NCBI GenBank assembly: GCA_014191535.1
Contig: BJHC01000016.1
Span: forward strand, 1 to 13,144
Source: Cyanobium sp.
Lineage (GTDB): Bacteria > Cyanobacteriota > Cyanobacteriia > PCC-6307 > Cyanobiaceae
Length of the DNA stretch: 13,144 bases
Reading direction: 5' to 3'
Below are positions 7,731-13,144 of this stretch, one piece after another. Under the pieces are notes generated by a model, which did not search any database, was not told the DNA's origin, and saw nothing but the letters and a program-made list of their open reading frames with translations. The first letter of the stretch is position 1; every line of letters starts with the position of its first letter. The position numbers were made by a program, and so were the translations under genes.

Positions 7731-8104
7731 GGCGTCCCCTGGCCGCCCTGGCCCTGCTGCTGTGCCTCGGGGTTTCGCTGCTGCTGTGGGCACCGGCCGC
7801 CCAGGCGGCGGAGGTGCTGCAGGTGCGCAGCGGCAGCCTGCTGCAGGTGGGTGACCACAACCGCACCTACACCGTGGAGTTGGCCTGCCTGGCGATCCCC
7901 GAAGGCGGAGACGCCCCCGCCGCCGAGTGGCTGCGCCAGGGGCTGCCGCGCCGCACCCGCGTCAACCTGCGCCCCACCGGCAACCACGACGGCACCCTGG
8001 TGGCCCGGGTGCAACCGCTCAACGGCGCCGACCTGAACGGCATGGACCTGTCGGACGGGTTGATCAGCGCCGGCCTGGCCAGCCGACCGGCGGACTGTTC
8101 CTGA
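7727..8104 (+). CDS. Exported degenerate staphylococcal-nuclease-like protein
   Basis: A 125-residue secreted protein starting at TTG 7727, which overlaps the ilvB TGA (TTGA, four bases). This start gives a clean signal peptide: Arg2-Arg3, a Leu-rich core, and cleavage near 'AQA' at 25-27. The mature part follows the staphylococcal nuclease/TNase outline: a first strand '[13 protein letters not shown]', then 'LACLAIPE' (counterpart of the family's IDTPE segment), a helix '[10 protein letters not shown]', 'RVNLRP', 'VARVQPL', and '[16 protein letters not shown]'. The residues used for catalysis in true nucleases (DGDT Asp, active-site Arg, KYGR Arg) are not seen, so it is probably a non-catalytic periplasmic fold variant. 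A GTG at 7661 in the same frame would remove the signal peptide and is rejected. Function is unknown; translational coupling to ilvB is likely. Confidence 0.75.
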   Translation: MRRPLAALALLLCLGVSLLLWAPAAQAAEVLQVRSGSLLQVGDHNRTYTVELACLAIPEGGDAPAAEWLRQGLPRRTRVNLRPTGNHDGTLVARVQPLNGADLNGMDLSDGLISAGLASRPADCS

Positions 8105-8115
8105 CCCTCGCGCCC

Positions 8116-8331
8116 ATGAGCCTCAACCGCACCGCCCGCGGCATCGTGCTGGTGCCCAGCCTGTTGCTGGGGGGAGCCTTCCTGGCGGCCGCCGCCTGGA
8201 GTGGTGACGGGGCCGCCGCCGAGAACCGCCCCCTGGCGCTGGCCATCGGCGGGGTGCTGCTGGGGGCCGGGCTGCTGACGCAGCTGTGGCCGGCGGCCAG
8301 GCCGGACACAACGGGCGACGGCGAGCCCTAG
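8116..8331 (+). CDS. Small two-helix membrane protein, unknown
   Basis: A 71-residue protein starting at ATG 8116, 11 bases after the preceding stop. It has two hydrophobic segments, about 8-28 and 39-59, separated by a short acidic/Ala turn ('SGDGAAAENR'), and a hydrophilic C-terminus 'ARPDTTGDGEP'. I recognise no family motif. Placement as last gene of the run from hemH, with a short spacing, supports it being translated. Its TAG (8329-8331) overlaps the stop of the convergent Tic22-like gene within the palindrome CTAG. It could be a lineage-specific hypothetical; topology and partner are not readable here. Confidence 0.6.
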   Translation: MSLNRTARGIVLVPSLLLGGAFLAAAAWSGDGAAAENRPLALAIGGVLLGAGLLTQLWPAARPDTTGDGEP

Positions 8332-9089
8332 GGCTTCGCAGTCGGCGCCTTGGCCTGGCTCTCCTTCACCAGGCGGAAGTAGTCCGGCGTGGGGAAGATC
8401 ACGAAGTTGTCCTTGGGCGACTTGATGATTTCCTGCAGCACCACCGTCAGATCCGCCACCTGGGGCTTGAGCTTGGGGCGCTCCGCCTCCGGCACCTGGG
8501 AGAGGGCCCGCTGCATCTCGGCGTAGCCCAGGAAGAACACGCCCCGGGGGCCTTCGGGGGTGTTGAGGGTGAGGAAGGGTCGGGTGAAGAACACGGGCAC
8601 GTTCAGGCCCTGCTGGATCTGCTGATCGGTGAGGCCCTCGGCCTTCAGCAGCGTGACGGCCTGCTGACGGTCAGCATCGGTGACCATCACCGGTGCCACC
8701 AGGGGCTTGCTCTTGTCCTTGAGCTGCTTGTTGAGCTCAACGATCCTCTCGTTCATCACGTTGAGCGGCACCGGCGTGACAATCGCCTTGACGGTGGGGT
8801 TGCTCTTGTTCAGGGCCGCCAGCTCGCGGTTGGCCTGGGCGCTCTCGATGTAGAGGGGCAGCACCAGGGCTTTCTCCCGGGGAATCGGCAGGGGCACGCC
8901 CTTCGGATCGGTGATCACGAACACCGGAATCACCTGCAGCTTCTTGTAAGCCTCGGCCTCGGGGATGGCCTGGGCCACGGGGGCGCTGAGCAGCGAAGCC
9001 ACTGCCCCACAACCGAGACCCAACTGCAGTACCCAGGCGCGGAATCGACGCCCCGGGCGGGTGCGCCGGGCATCGGCGGGGGACTGCAT
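8328..9089 (-). CDS. Tic22-like periplasmic protein
   Basis: A 253-residue homologue of Tic22, in cyanobacteria a soluble thylakoid/periplasmic protein proposed to act as a chaperone for outer-membrane protein biogenesis (with Omp85), and in plastids part of the import machinery. ATG 9087-9089 gives a signal peptide with basic N-region (RRTRPGRRFR), hydrophobic core to about 38 and 'AQA' cleavage near 41. The mature protein opens with 'IPEAEAYKKLQVIPVFVITDPKGVPLP' region and carries 'KALVLPLYIE', 'NVPVFFTRPFLTL', 'GVFFLGYAEMQRAL' and a C-terminal 'KDNFVIFPTPDYFRLVKE', a pattern I recognise from this family. The frame stays open upstream to 9278, but that part is not protein-like and overlaps the divergent gene. 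Convergent with the small membrane protein, divergent from the binding-protein-like gene at 9163. Confidence 0.88.
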   Translation of the reverse strand: MQSPADARRTRPGRRFRAWVLQLGLGCGAVASLLSAPVAQAIPEAEAYKKLQVIPVFVITDPKGVPLPIPREKALVLPLYIESAQANRELAALNKSNPTVKAIVTPVPLNVMNERIVELNKQLKDKSKPLVAPVMVTDADRQQAVTLLKAEGLTDQQIQQGLNVPVFFTRPFLTLNTPEGPRGVFFLGYAEMQRALSQVPEAERPKLKPQVADLTVVLQEIIKSPKDNFVIFPTPDYFRLVKESQAKAPTAKP

Positions 9090-9162
9090 GCGACCAACTG
9101 TGGAAAGGATGAGCCTAGTCAGGGAAATCCAACTAGCTTTCGCCCGCTGGACGGTGCCGGCC

Positions 9163-10356
9163 ATGACCACTGCAGAACAGGCCTCCACCGCCCCCCGCCC
9201 GACGCTGCGGGCCCTGGCCGCGGTGGAACAGCCCCACCCGATCGGCAGCGGCCGTGTGGTCACGGGGCTGGTGATCACGGCCGTGCTGCTGGGCAGCCAG
9301 ACCCTGGCCGCCAGTGCCCCCCTGCGCAGCGATGTGCGCCTGCTGTTGCCCAGTGAAGGCCTGCTGGCGGGCCTGGGGGATGGGCTGCGCCGGGGCTACG
9401 GGCTGGCCATGGAGCAGAGCGCCATCTGCGGCATCACGCCGCCCACGCTGCAACTGGGCTGGCTGCCACCGGGGGCCGATCCGGCGGCGCCGCTGCGGGC
9501 CGCCAGCCGCAGCGCCCTGCTGGTGGCCCCACCGGCGGCACCGCTGGAGGCCTATGGCCGCCTGGCGGATCAACAGCGGCTCACGGTGCTGCTGCCGCTG
9601 CAACGGGGTCGCTCCCTGGAAGGGCTGCCCCAGCTGCGGGGATCCGATCGGCTCTGGCCGTTGGTGCCGGGCCGCAGCCTCGAGGTGGATCGGCTGGCCC
9701 AGGCCCTGTTGAGCGAGGGCATCAAGCGGGTGATGGTGGTGCGGGACCGCACGGCCGAAAGCAAAGCCCTCAGCGAGCGCTTTGAGGCCAGCTACGCCAA
9801 CGGCAACGGCCAGGTGATCGGCCCGACGGCGGCCCCCCTCGCCGTCGAAGCCACGGACCGGGCCGCCCTACGGCAACTGGTGGGTGATGTGGATTGGTAC
9901 CGCCCGCCAGCCCTGGTGGTGATCACCAACCCGGACTCCCGTCTCGAGCAGGCCATCCGAACAGCCACCTGGCCGGAGACCACCCTGCTGGCCTGGCCCT
10001 TCCCGGTGACGGCGGCCATGGAGCAAGGGCAGATCGGTGTGGATCCACTGAGCCGCGGCCCCGGCTGGAGCGCCTTCGCCCGCAGCTTCGAGAAGCGCTG
10101 GGGCTACGCCCCGGGCCCCGTGGAGAGCGCTGGCTACGACACCGGCCTGATGGCGGCCCTGGCCTCGGTGCGGGCCCAGGGACAACCCGGCTGGAACCTG
10201 GCCTGGTTCAACGCCAACGCCAAGCCCCAACCCCTCTGCCGGGCCCTGAAGCTCAGGGCCCAGGGCCTGGCGGTGCGCCCCATGGGGGCCAGCAGCCGCC
10301 TCGACCTCAGCCCCGGGGTGCCACCCACCGCCAACCTGCAACTCAGCCGCCGATGA
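9163..10356 (+). CDS. Periplasmic-binding-protein-like (type 1 fold) protein, membrane anchored
   Basis: A 397-residue protein with a 30-residue hydrophilic N-terminus, one hydrophobic segment at about 32-51 ('GLVITAVLLGSQTLAASA'), then a large extracytoplasmic domain. The domain starts with 'VRLLLPSEG' followed by 'GLGDGLRRGYGLAME', the pattern of type 1 periplasmic binding proteins of the branched-chain amino acid/LivJ and LpoA classes. Later stretches fit alternating alpha/beta lobes: 'RLTVLLPLQ', 'IKRVMVVRDRT', 'PPALVVITNPDSRL', and 'GYDTGLMAAL' typical of the second lobe end. No permease or ATPase gene accompanies it, so it may act as a sensor or as a partner of cell-wall enzymes rather than in transport; this is inference. 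Start is ATG 9163; a start at ATG 9109 is possible. Next gene begins 25 bases after the stop. Confidence 0.72.
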   Translation: MTTAEQASTAPRPTLRALAAVEQPHPIGSGRVVTGLVITAVLLGSQTLAASAPLRSDVRLLLPSEGLLAGLGDGLRRGYGLAMEQSAICGITPPTLQLGWLPPGADPAAPLRAASRSALLVAPPAAPLEAYGRLADQQRLTVLLPLQRGRSLEGLPQLRGSDRLWPLVPGRSLEVDRLAQALLSEGIKRVMVVRDRTAESKALSERFEASYANGNGQVIGPTAAPLAVEATDRAALRQLVGDVDWYRPPALVVITNPDSRLEQAIRTATWPETTLLAWPFPVTAAMEQGQIGVDPLSRGPGWSAFARSFEKRWGYAPGPVESAGYDTGLMAALASVRAQGQPGWNLAWFNANAKPQPLCRALKLRAQGLAVRPMGASSRLDLSPGVPPTANLQLSRR

Positions 10357-10381
10357 TGCGGATTGGCGGAACCGAAAGCCG

Positions 10382-12085
10382 TTGGCGCTGCGACTGCATC
10401 AGCTGAAGCTGCCGCTCGACCATGGCGAGGCGGACCTGCTGGCGGCCATCTGCAGGCGCCTGAAGCTGCAGCCCGAGCAGCTGCTGCAGCACCGGGTGGT
10501 GAAGCGCAGCGTCGATGCCCGCCGCAAGGCCGCCATCCAACTCACCTACAGCGTGGAGCTGGAGCTGGAGGGGCCGCTCGAGCAGCAGCTGCTCCAACGC
10601 TTCCGCCGCGACAGCCAACTGCAACCGGCCCAGCCCGGCAGCTATCGGCCGGTGACCCACGCCACCGCCGCCCTCAGCCGTGGTCTGGAGCAGGGCACGA
10701 TCCCGCGACCGGTGGTGGTGGGCGCCGGCCCCTGCGGCTATTTCTGCGCGCTGCTGCTGGCCCAGATGGGCCTGCGGCCGCTGCTGTTGGAGCGCGGCCA
10801 GCCGGTGAAGCAGCGCAGTGCCGACACCTTTGGCTTCTGGCGGCGCCAGAGCCCCTTCAACCCGGAATCGAATGCCCAGTTCGGTGAAGGGGGGGCGGGC
10901 ACCTTCTCCGACGGCAAGCTCTACAGCCAGGTGAGCGACCCCCGCCACCTGGGCCGCAAGGTGCTCGAGGAGCTGGTGCAGGCGGGCGCCAATCCGGAGA
11001 TCCTGGTGCTGCACCGGCCCCACATCGGCACCTTCAAACTGGCCACGGTGGTGCGGGGCCTGCGGGCTCAGATCGAAGCCCTGGGCGGGGAGATCCGCTT
11101 CCAGAGCCGGGTGGATCAACTGGAATTGGAGCCGGACAGCCGCGCCGTACGGGCCGTGGTGCTGGCCGACGGCAGCCGCATCGCCGCCGCGCAGGTGGTG
11201 CTGGCGGTGGGCCATAGCGCCCGCGACAGCTTCGCGATGCTGCAGCGCCAGGGCGTGGCCATGGAGCGCAAGCCCTTTTCGATCGGCGTGCGGATCGAGC
11301 ATCCCCAGGCGTTGATCGATACCGCCCGCTGGGGGAGCTGCGCCGGCCACCCGCGCCTGGGGGCAGCGGAATACAAGCTGGTGCACCACGCCAGCAATGG
11401 CCGCTGCGTCTACAGCTTCTGCATGTGCCCCGGCGGCTTGGTGGTGGGCGCCACCTCGGAACCGGGCCGGGTGGTGACCAACGGCATGAGCCAGCACTCC
11501 CGCAACGAGCGCAATGCCAACAGCGGCATCGTGGTGAACATCGACCCCGACGATGTGGAACCCTTCGGAGCCAGCCCCGGCGATCCCCTGGCGGGGGTGG
11601 CCTTCCAGCGGCACTGGGAAGAGCAGGCCTATGCCCTGGGGGGCAACAGCTTTGCCGCCCCGGGGCAGACCCTGGCGGACTTTCTGGCCGGACGCCCCAG
11701 CACGGCCGCCGGTGCGGTGCAGCCCTCCTACAACCCGGGGGTGACCTTCACCGACCTCAGCCCTGCGCTGCCCACCTATGTGGTGGAGGCCCTGCGGGAA
11801 GCCCTGCCGCAGTTCAACCGCACCATCCCCGGCTACGCCATGGACGATGCGGTGCTCACCGGCGTGGAGACACGCACCTCCTCGCCCCTGCGGATGCCGC
11901 GGAACGAACAGCTGGAGAGCAGCAACACCCCCGGGTTGTATCCGGCCGGAGAGGGGGCCGGCTACGCCGGCGGCATCCTCTCAGCGGCCATTGATGGCAT
12001 CCGCGTGGCGGAAGCCGTGGCGATCACTCTTCGTCGTCGCTGGCACCCAGGGGAGCCAGCCGAATCTGCTTGCGACCCAGCTTGA
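10382..12085 (+). CDS. FAD-dependent dehydrogenase, COG2509 type
   Basis: A 567-residue flavoprotein of the uncharacterised NAD(P)/FAD-dependent dehydrogenase family (COG2509-like). An N-terminal 100-residue region opens with 'LRLHQLKLPLDH', the family's characteristic start, and contains an RxRS-like basic element 'KRSVDARRK'. The FAD Rossmann motif GAGPCG lies at 114-119 with the ribose-binding Glu137. A second signature, 'AQFGEGGAGTFSDGKLYS', spans about 165-182. Further parts include 'HRPHIGTFKL' and a C-terminal 'NTPGLYPAGEGAGYAGGILSAA' that closes the FAD site. Substrate is unknown. TTG 10382 is used as start because the family's conserved N-terminus begins at once; no in-frame ATG fits. 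The final 20 residues ('TLRRRWHPGE...') lie past the conserved end and are encoded antisense to the cyAbrB gene, overlapping it by 62 bases. Confidence 0.88.
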   Translation: MALRLHQLKLPLDHGEADLLAAICRRLKLQPEQLLQHRVVKRSVDARRKAAIQLTYSVELELEGPLEQQLLQRFRRDSQLQPAQPGSYRPVTHATAALSRGLEQGTIPRPVVVGAGPCGYFCALLLAQMGLRPLLLERGQPVKQRSADTFGFWRRQSPFNPESNAQFGEGGAGTFSDGKLYSQVSDPRHLGRKVLEELVQAGANPEILVLHRPHIGTFKLATVVRGLRAQIEALGGEIRFQSRVDQLELEPDSRAVRAVVLADGSRIAAAQVVLAVGHSARDSFAMLQRQGVAMERKPFSIGVRIEHPQALIDTARWGSCAGHPRLGAAEYKLVHHASNGRCVYSFCMCPGGLVVGATSEPGRVVTNGMSQHSRNERNANSGIVVNIDPDDVEPFGASPGDPLAGVAFQRHWEEQAYALGGNSFAAPGQTLADFLAGRPSTAAGAVQPSYNPGVTFTDLSPALPTYVVEALREALPQFNRTIPGYAMDDAVLTGVETRTSSPLRMPRNEQLESSNTPGLYPAGEGAGYAGGILSAAIDGIRVAEAVAITLRRRWHPGEPAESACDPA

Positions 12086-12389
12086 TCTCAAACTCATCAC
12101 CGGGCTTGAGATCGAGCATGGCGGTGTAGGCCTTGCCCACCATCAGATTGCCGTTGAACTGCACTTTGGTGGTGAAGCTCAGCTTGCGGCCGCCCTTGCC
12201 CATGCGGGATGAACCGCTGCCCAGCTCAACGCCCTTGGCATTGAGCAGCGCTTCATAGAAGGCAGTGAAATTGAGACGCTCGCTGCCATCCTTTTTGATG
12301 GACACGTAACCGCAGGCCCGCACGACATCAGATTTGCTGACGTCACCAAGCTCCTTGACCTTGGCAAGCAATTCGGCTCCGGTGAGCAT
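12024..12389 (-). CDS. cyAbrB-type transcriptional regulator
   Basis: A 121-residue member of the cyanobacterial AbrB-like family, whose studied members bind DNA and adjust carbon/nitrogen genes. Start 'MLTGAELLAKVKEL' is typical. The N-terminal region runs 'GDVSKSDVVRACGYVS' then 'RLNFTAFYEALLNAKG'; a basic linker 'MGKGGRKLSF' leads into the C-terminal SpoVT/AbrB-like domain (about 68-112) ending 'PGDEFEIKLGRKQIRL', where the cyAbrB type carries its DNA-binding domain. An acidic tail 'ASDDEE' follows. ATG 12389 is preferred over in-frame ATGs at 12419 and 12410 because of an AGGAA sequence seven bases before it and the family alignment. The gene has a candidate promoter just upstream and overlaps the flavoprotein gene by 62 bases. 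Which paralogue class (cyAbrB1, 2 or a picocyanobacterial third) is not decided. Confidence 0.93.
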   Translation of the reverse strand: MLTGAELLAKVKELGDVSKSDVVRACGYVSIKKDGSERLNFTAFYEALLNAKGVELGSGSSRMGKGGRKLSFTTKVQFNGNLMVGKAYTAMLDLKPGDEFEIKLGRKQIRLAPLGASDDEE

Positions 12390-12414
12390 CTGATGGTTCC
12401 TATGCAACATCTGA

Positions 12415-12443
12415 ATCATTCCACTTGATGGCCGATTCCGCAA
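12415..12443 (-). promoter_or_regulatory. Candidate sigma-70-type promoter of cyAbrB
   Basis: Reading the minus strand, TTGCGG (12443-12438) and AATGAT (12420-12415) are separated by exactly 17 bases. They match the consensus hexamers at three and four positions. The -10 ends 25 bases before the chosen ATG, leaving a short leader with the AGGAA ribosome site. Match quality is modest, so this is a guess from spacing and position. Confidence 0.35.
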
Positions 12444-12459
12444 GGGCTCTGGCGGCCAT
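12428..12459. promoter_or_regulatory. Inverted repeat over the candidate cyAbrB promoter
   Basis: ATGGCCG at 12428-12434 and its reverse complement CGGCCAT at 12453-12459 are centred near 12443.5, on the candidate -35 hexamer. The 18-base separation puts equivalent arm positions about 25 bases apart, a bit over two helical turns, as for a dimeric repressor operator. It could be autoregulatory, but there is no binding evidence. Confidence 0.3.
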
Positions 12460-12516
12460 TGTTGAAAACCAGGACAGCCGAAGGGCAACGACTGCGCGGC
12501 AGAAATGTGGATCAGT

Positions 12517-12533
12517 GGGCTTCAGTCAAGCCC
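12517..12533 (-). terminator. Small hairpin downstream of pgeF
   Basis: GGGCTT (12517-12522) and AAGCCC (12528-12533) form a perfect six-pair stem with a five-base CAGTC loop, 17 bases after the pgeF stop on the minus strand. No T-run follows in that direction, so it may be only a weak terminator or an mRNA 3'-end stabiliser. Chance occurrence cannot be excluded. Confidence 0.3.
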
Positions 12534-12550
12534 TGTAGATGTTGTGTAGG

Positions 12551-13144
12551 TCAGTTTGCGTCAGTCTGCTGCGACACGATGCCACTCCATTGCACCGCCT
12601 TCTGTTGATCGCGGCGCCAGGAATGGAACAGCAGCGGTTCCGCCACCGTGCACAACGGGCAGAGGCTGATCTGATGCGCATCCACACCGGCCCATTGCAA
12701 CTGCAGGCGCTGGGCCAAGCGGATATCCAGACGCACCCGCCCGGCGACGCCATCGGGATCGGCCTGCAGGGCGCCGCAGGCCTCCAATGCCGCCAGGGCC
12801 GCCGTCAGGCCACCGGGCATCGCCGCGGCCAGGGTCTCGGCCACCTGCTCCGCCACGGCCTGCTCCACCTGGTAGTGCCCCCCACTCACCGCCGGGCCCA
12901 GGGCCACCCGCAACGCATCGCGGCGACAGCCCAGCGCCTCCAGGCGTTCGATCGCCCGCAGCACGATGCCCCCCGCCACCCCACGCCAGCCCGCGTGGCA
13001 GGCGGCCACCCGGCCGCTGTGCGGATCCGCCAGAAGCACGGGCGTGCAATCAGCCCCACACACCCACAGGCTCTGGCCGCCGGCATCGCTCACCAGGCCA
13101 TCGGCCTCGGGCCAGGGTTCCGCACTGGCGGCAGATGCCGGTAG
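12551..13144 (-). CDS. pgeF: PgeF/laccase-domain protein, 3' part (5' end outside window)
   Basis: A member of the YfiH/YlmD multicopper-oxidase-like family, now called peptidoglycan editing factor PgeF; family proteins remove L-Ser mis-incorporated in peptidoglycan precursors and have shown purine nucleoside-related activities. The 197 visible residues are open to the window edge at 13144, and conserved sequence 'PWPEADGLVS' continues beyond the GTG at 13093, so the true start lies off the right side. The active-site Cys is in 'VCGADCTPVLLAD' and the metal-site His in 'CHAGWRG'; the first family His, in the KQVH region, would lie outside. 'GPAVSGGHYQVEQAV' and the C-terminal 'CPLCTVAEPLLFHSWRRD' (family form 'C(T)...FFSyRRd') confirm the assignment. 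It is followed by a small hairpin and then cyAbrB on the same strand. Confidence 0.92.
   Translation of the reverse strand, partial: LPASAASAEPWPEADGLVSDAGGQSLWVCGADCTPVLLADPHSGRVAACHAGWRGVAGGIVLRAIERLEALGCRRDALRVALGPAVSGGHYQVEQAVAEQVAETLAAAMPGGLTAALAALEACGALQADPDGVAGRVRLDIRLAQRLQLQWAGVDAHQISLCPLCTVAEPLLFHSWRRDQQKAVQWSGIVSQQTDAN

Noticed and set aside
5037..7793. Open frame of 918 codons on the minus strand across hemH, M23 and ilvB
   Set aside because: It is antisense to three well-recognised genes and its product is a His/Gly/Ala/Val-rich, low-complexity translation, as expected from GC-biased third positions of the real genes read backwards.
9114..9137. CTAGT/ACTAG inverted repeat in the tic22 divergent spacer
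   Set aside because: Only five-base arms with a 12-base gap, too weak to call an operator.
9090..9278. Upstream extension of the Tic22-like gene
   Set aside because: It overlaps the divergent binding-protein gene, and the ATG at 9089 already gives a normal signal peptide.
10343..11614. 423-codon minus-strand frame inside the FAD dehydrogenase
   Set aside because: Composition is dominated by Ala, His, Gln and Gly, with no domain pattern; the plus-strand gene has clear FAD motifs.
12390..12488. Longer cyAbrB start with 33 extra residues
   Set aside because: The extension covers the candidate promoter and is absent from the family's normal N-terminus; the ribosome site fits ATG 12389.
1..13144. 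CRISPR array, tRNA/rRNA genes, IS elements, toxin-antitoxin or defence genes
   Set aside because: No regularly spaced repeats, cloverleaf-like or rRNA-like stretches, transposases or defence proteins were seen on either strand.

Overview
This window looks like ordinary core chromosome of a GC-rich picocyanobacterium, most likely from the Cyanobium/Synechococcus group. The evidence is gene content: a HO1-type heme oxygenase, a ferrochelatase carrying the chlorophyll a/b-binding (CAB) tail typical of cyanobacteria, a Tic22-like protein, a cyAbrB-type regulator, and strongly GC-biased third codon positions. I saw no GCGATCGC (HIP1) sites by eye, which also fits picocyanobacteria. I saw no tRNA, rRNA, IS element, CRISPR array or prophage gene. 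Coding density is very high: the largest intergenic gap is about 160 bases, so no stretch over 300 bases lacks a gene.

Layout, left to right. The 3' end of cytidylate kinase (cmk) runs into a convergent low-molecular-weight protein tyrosine phosphatase. A divergent spacer leads to heme oxygenase (1102-1821, +). A small orphan protein (1861-2103, -) follows. Next come an SDR/YeeZ-like NAD(P)-binding protein (2245-3162, +), which is clearly AT-richer than the rest, and a convergent calycin/DUF3598-like protein (3141-3971, -). A 125-base divergent spacer with a strong hairpin then leads to a tight rightward run: ferrochelatase (hemH), an exported M23 peptidase, acetolactate synthase large subunit (ilvB) with an unusual C-terminal zinc ribbon, a degenerate exported staphylococcal-nuclease-like protein starting at a TTG inside the ilvB stop, and a 71-residue membrane protein. 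This run meets a Tic22-like gene tail to tail (8328-9089, -). A divergent spacer leads to a membrane-anchored periplasmic-binding-protein-like gene (9163-10356, +) and a COG2509-type FAD-dependent dehydrogenase (10382-12085, +). The dehydrogenase overlaps the convergent cyAbrB gene (12024-12389, -) by 62 bases. The window closes with the 3' two thirds of a PgeF/laccase-domain gene on the minus strand.

Functionally, the left half is weighted to tetrapyrrole chemistry: ferrochelatase makes heme, heme oxygenase opens it to biliverdin for phycobilins, and the calycin-like protein between them belongs to a fold class that includes bilin lyases. The middle and right combine branched-chain amino acid synthesis, cell wall enzymes (M23, PgeF), envelope biogenesis (Tic22) and a global regulator.

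I did not find a clear new multi-gene system. The best leads are the IlvB zinc ribbon, the degenerate nuclease-fold protein translationally tied to ilvB, the AT-rich SDR island, the calycin-like protein beside heme genes, and the hairpin upstream of hemH.
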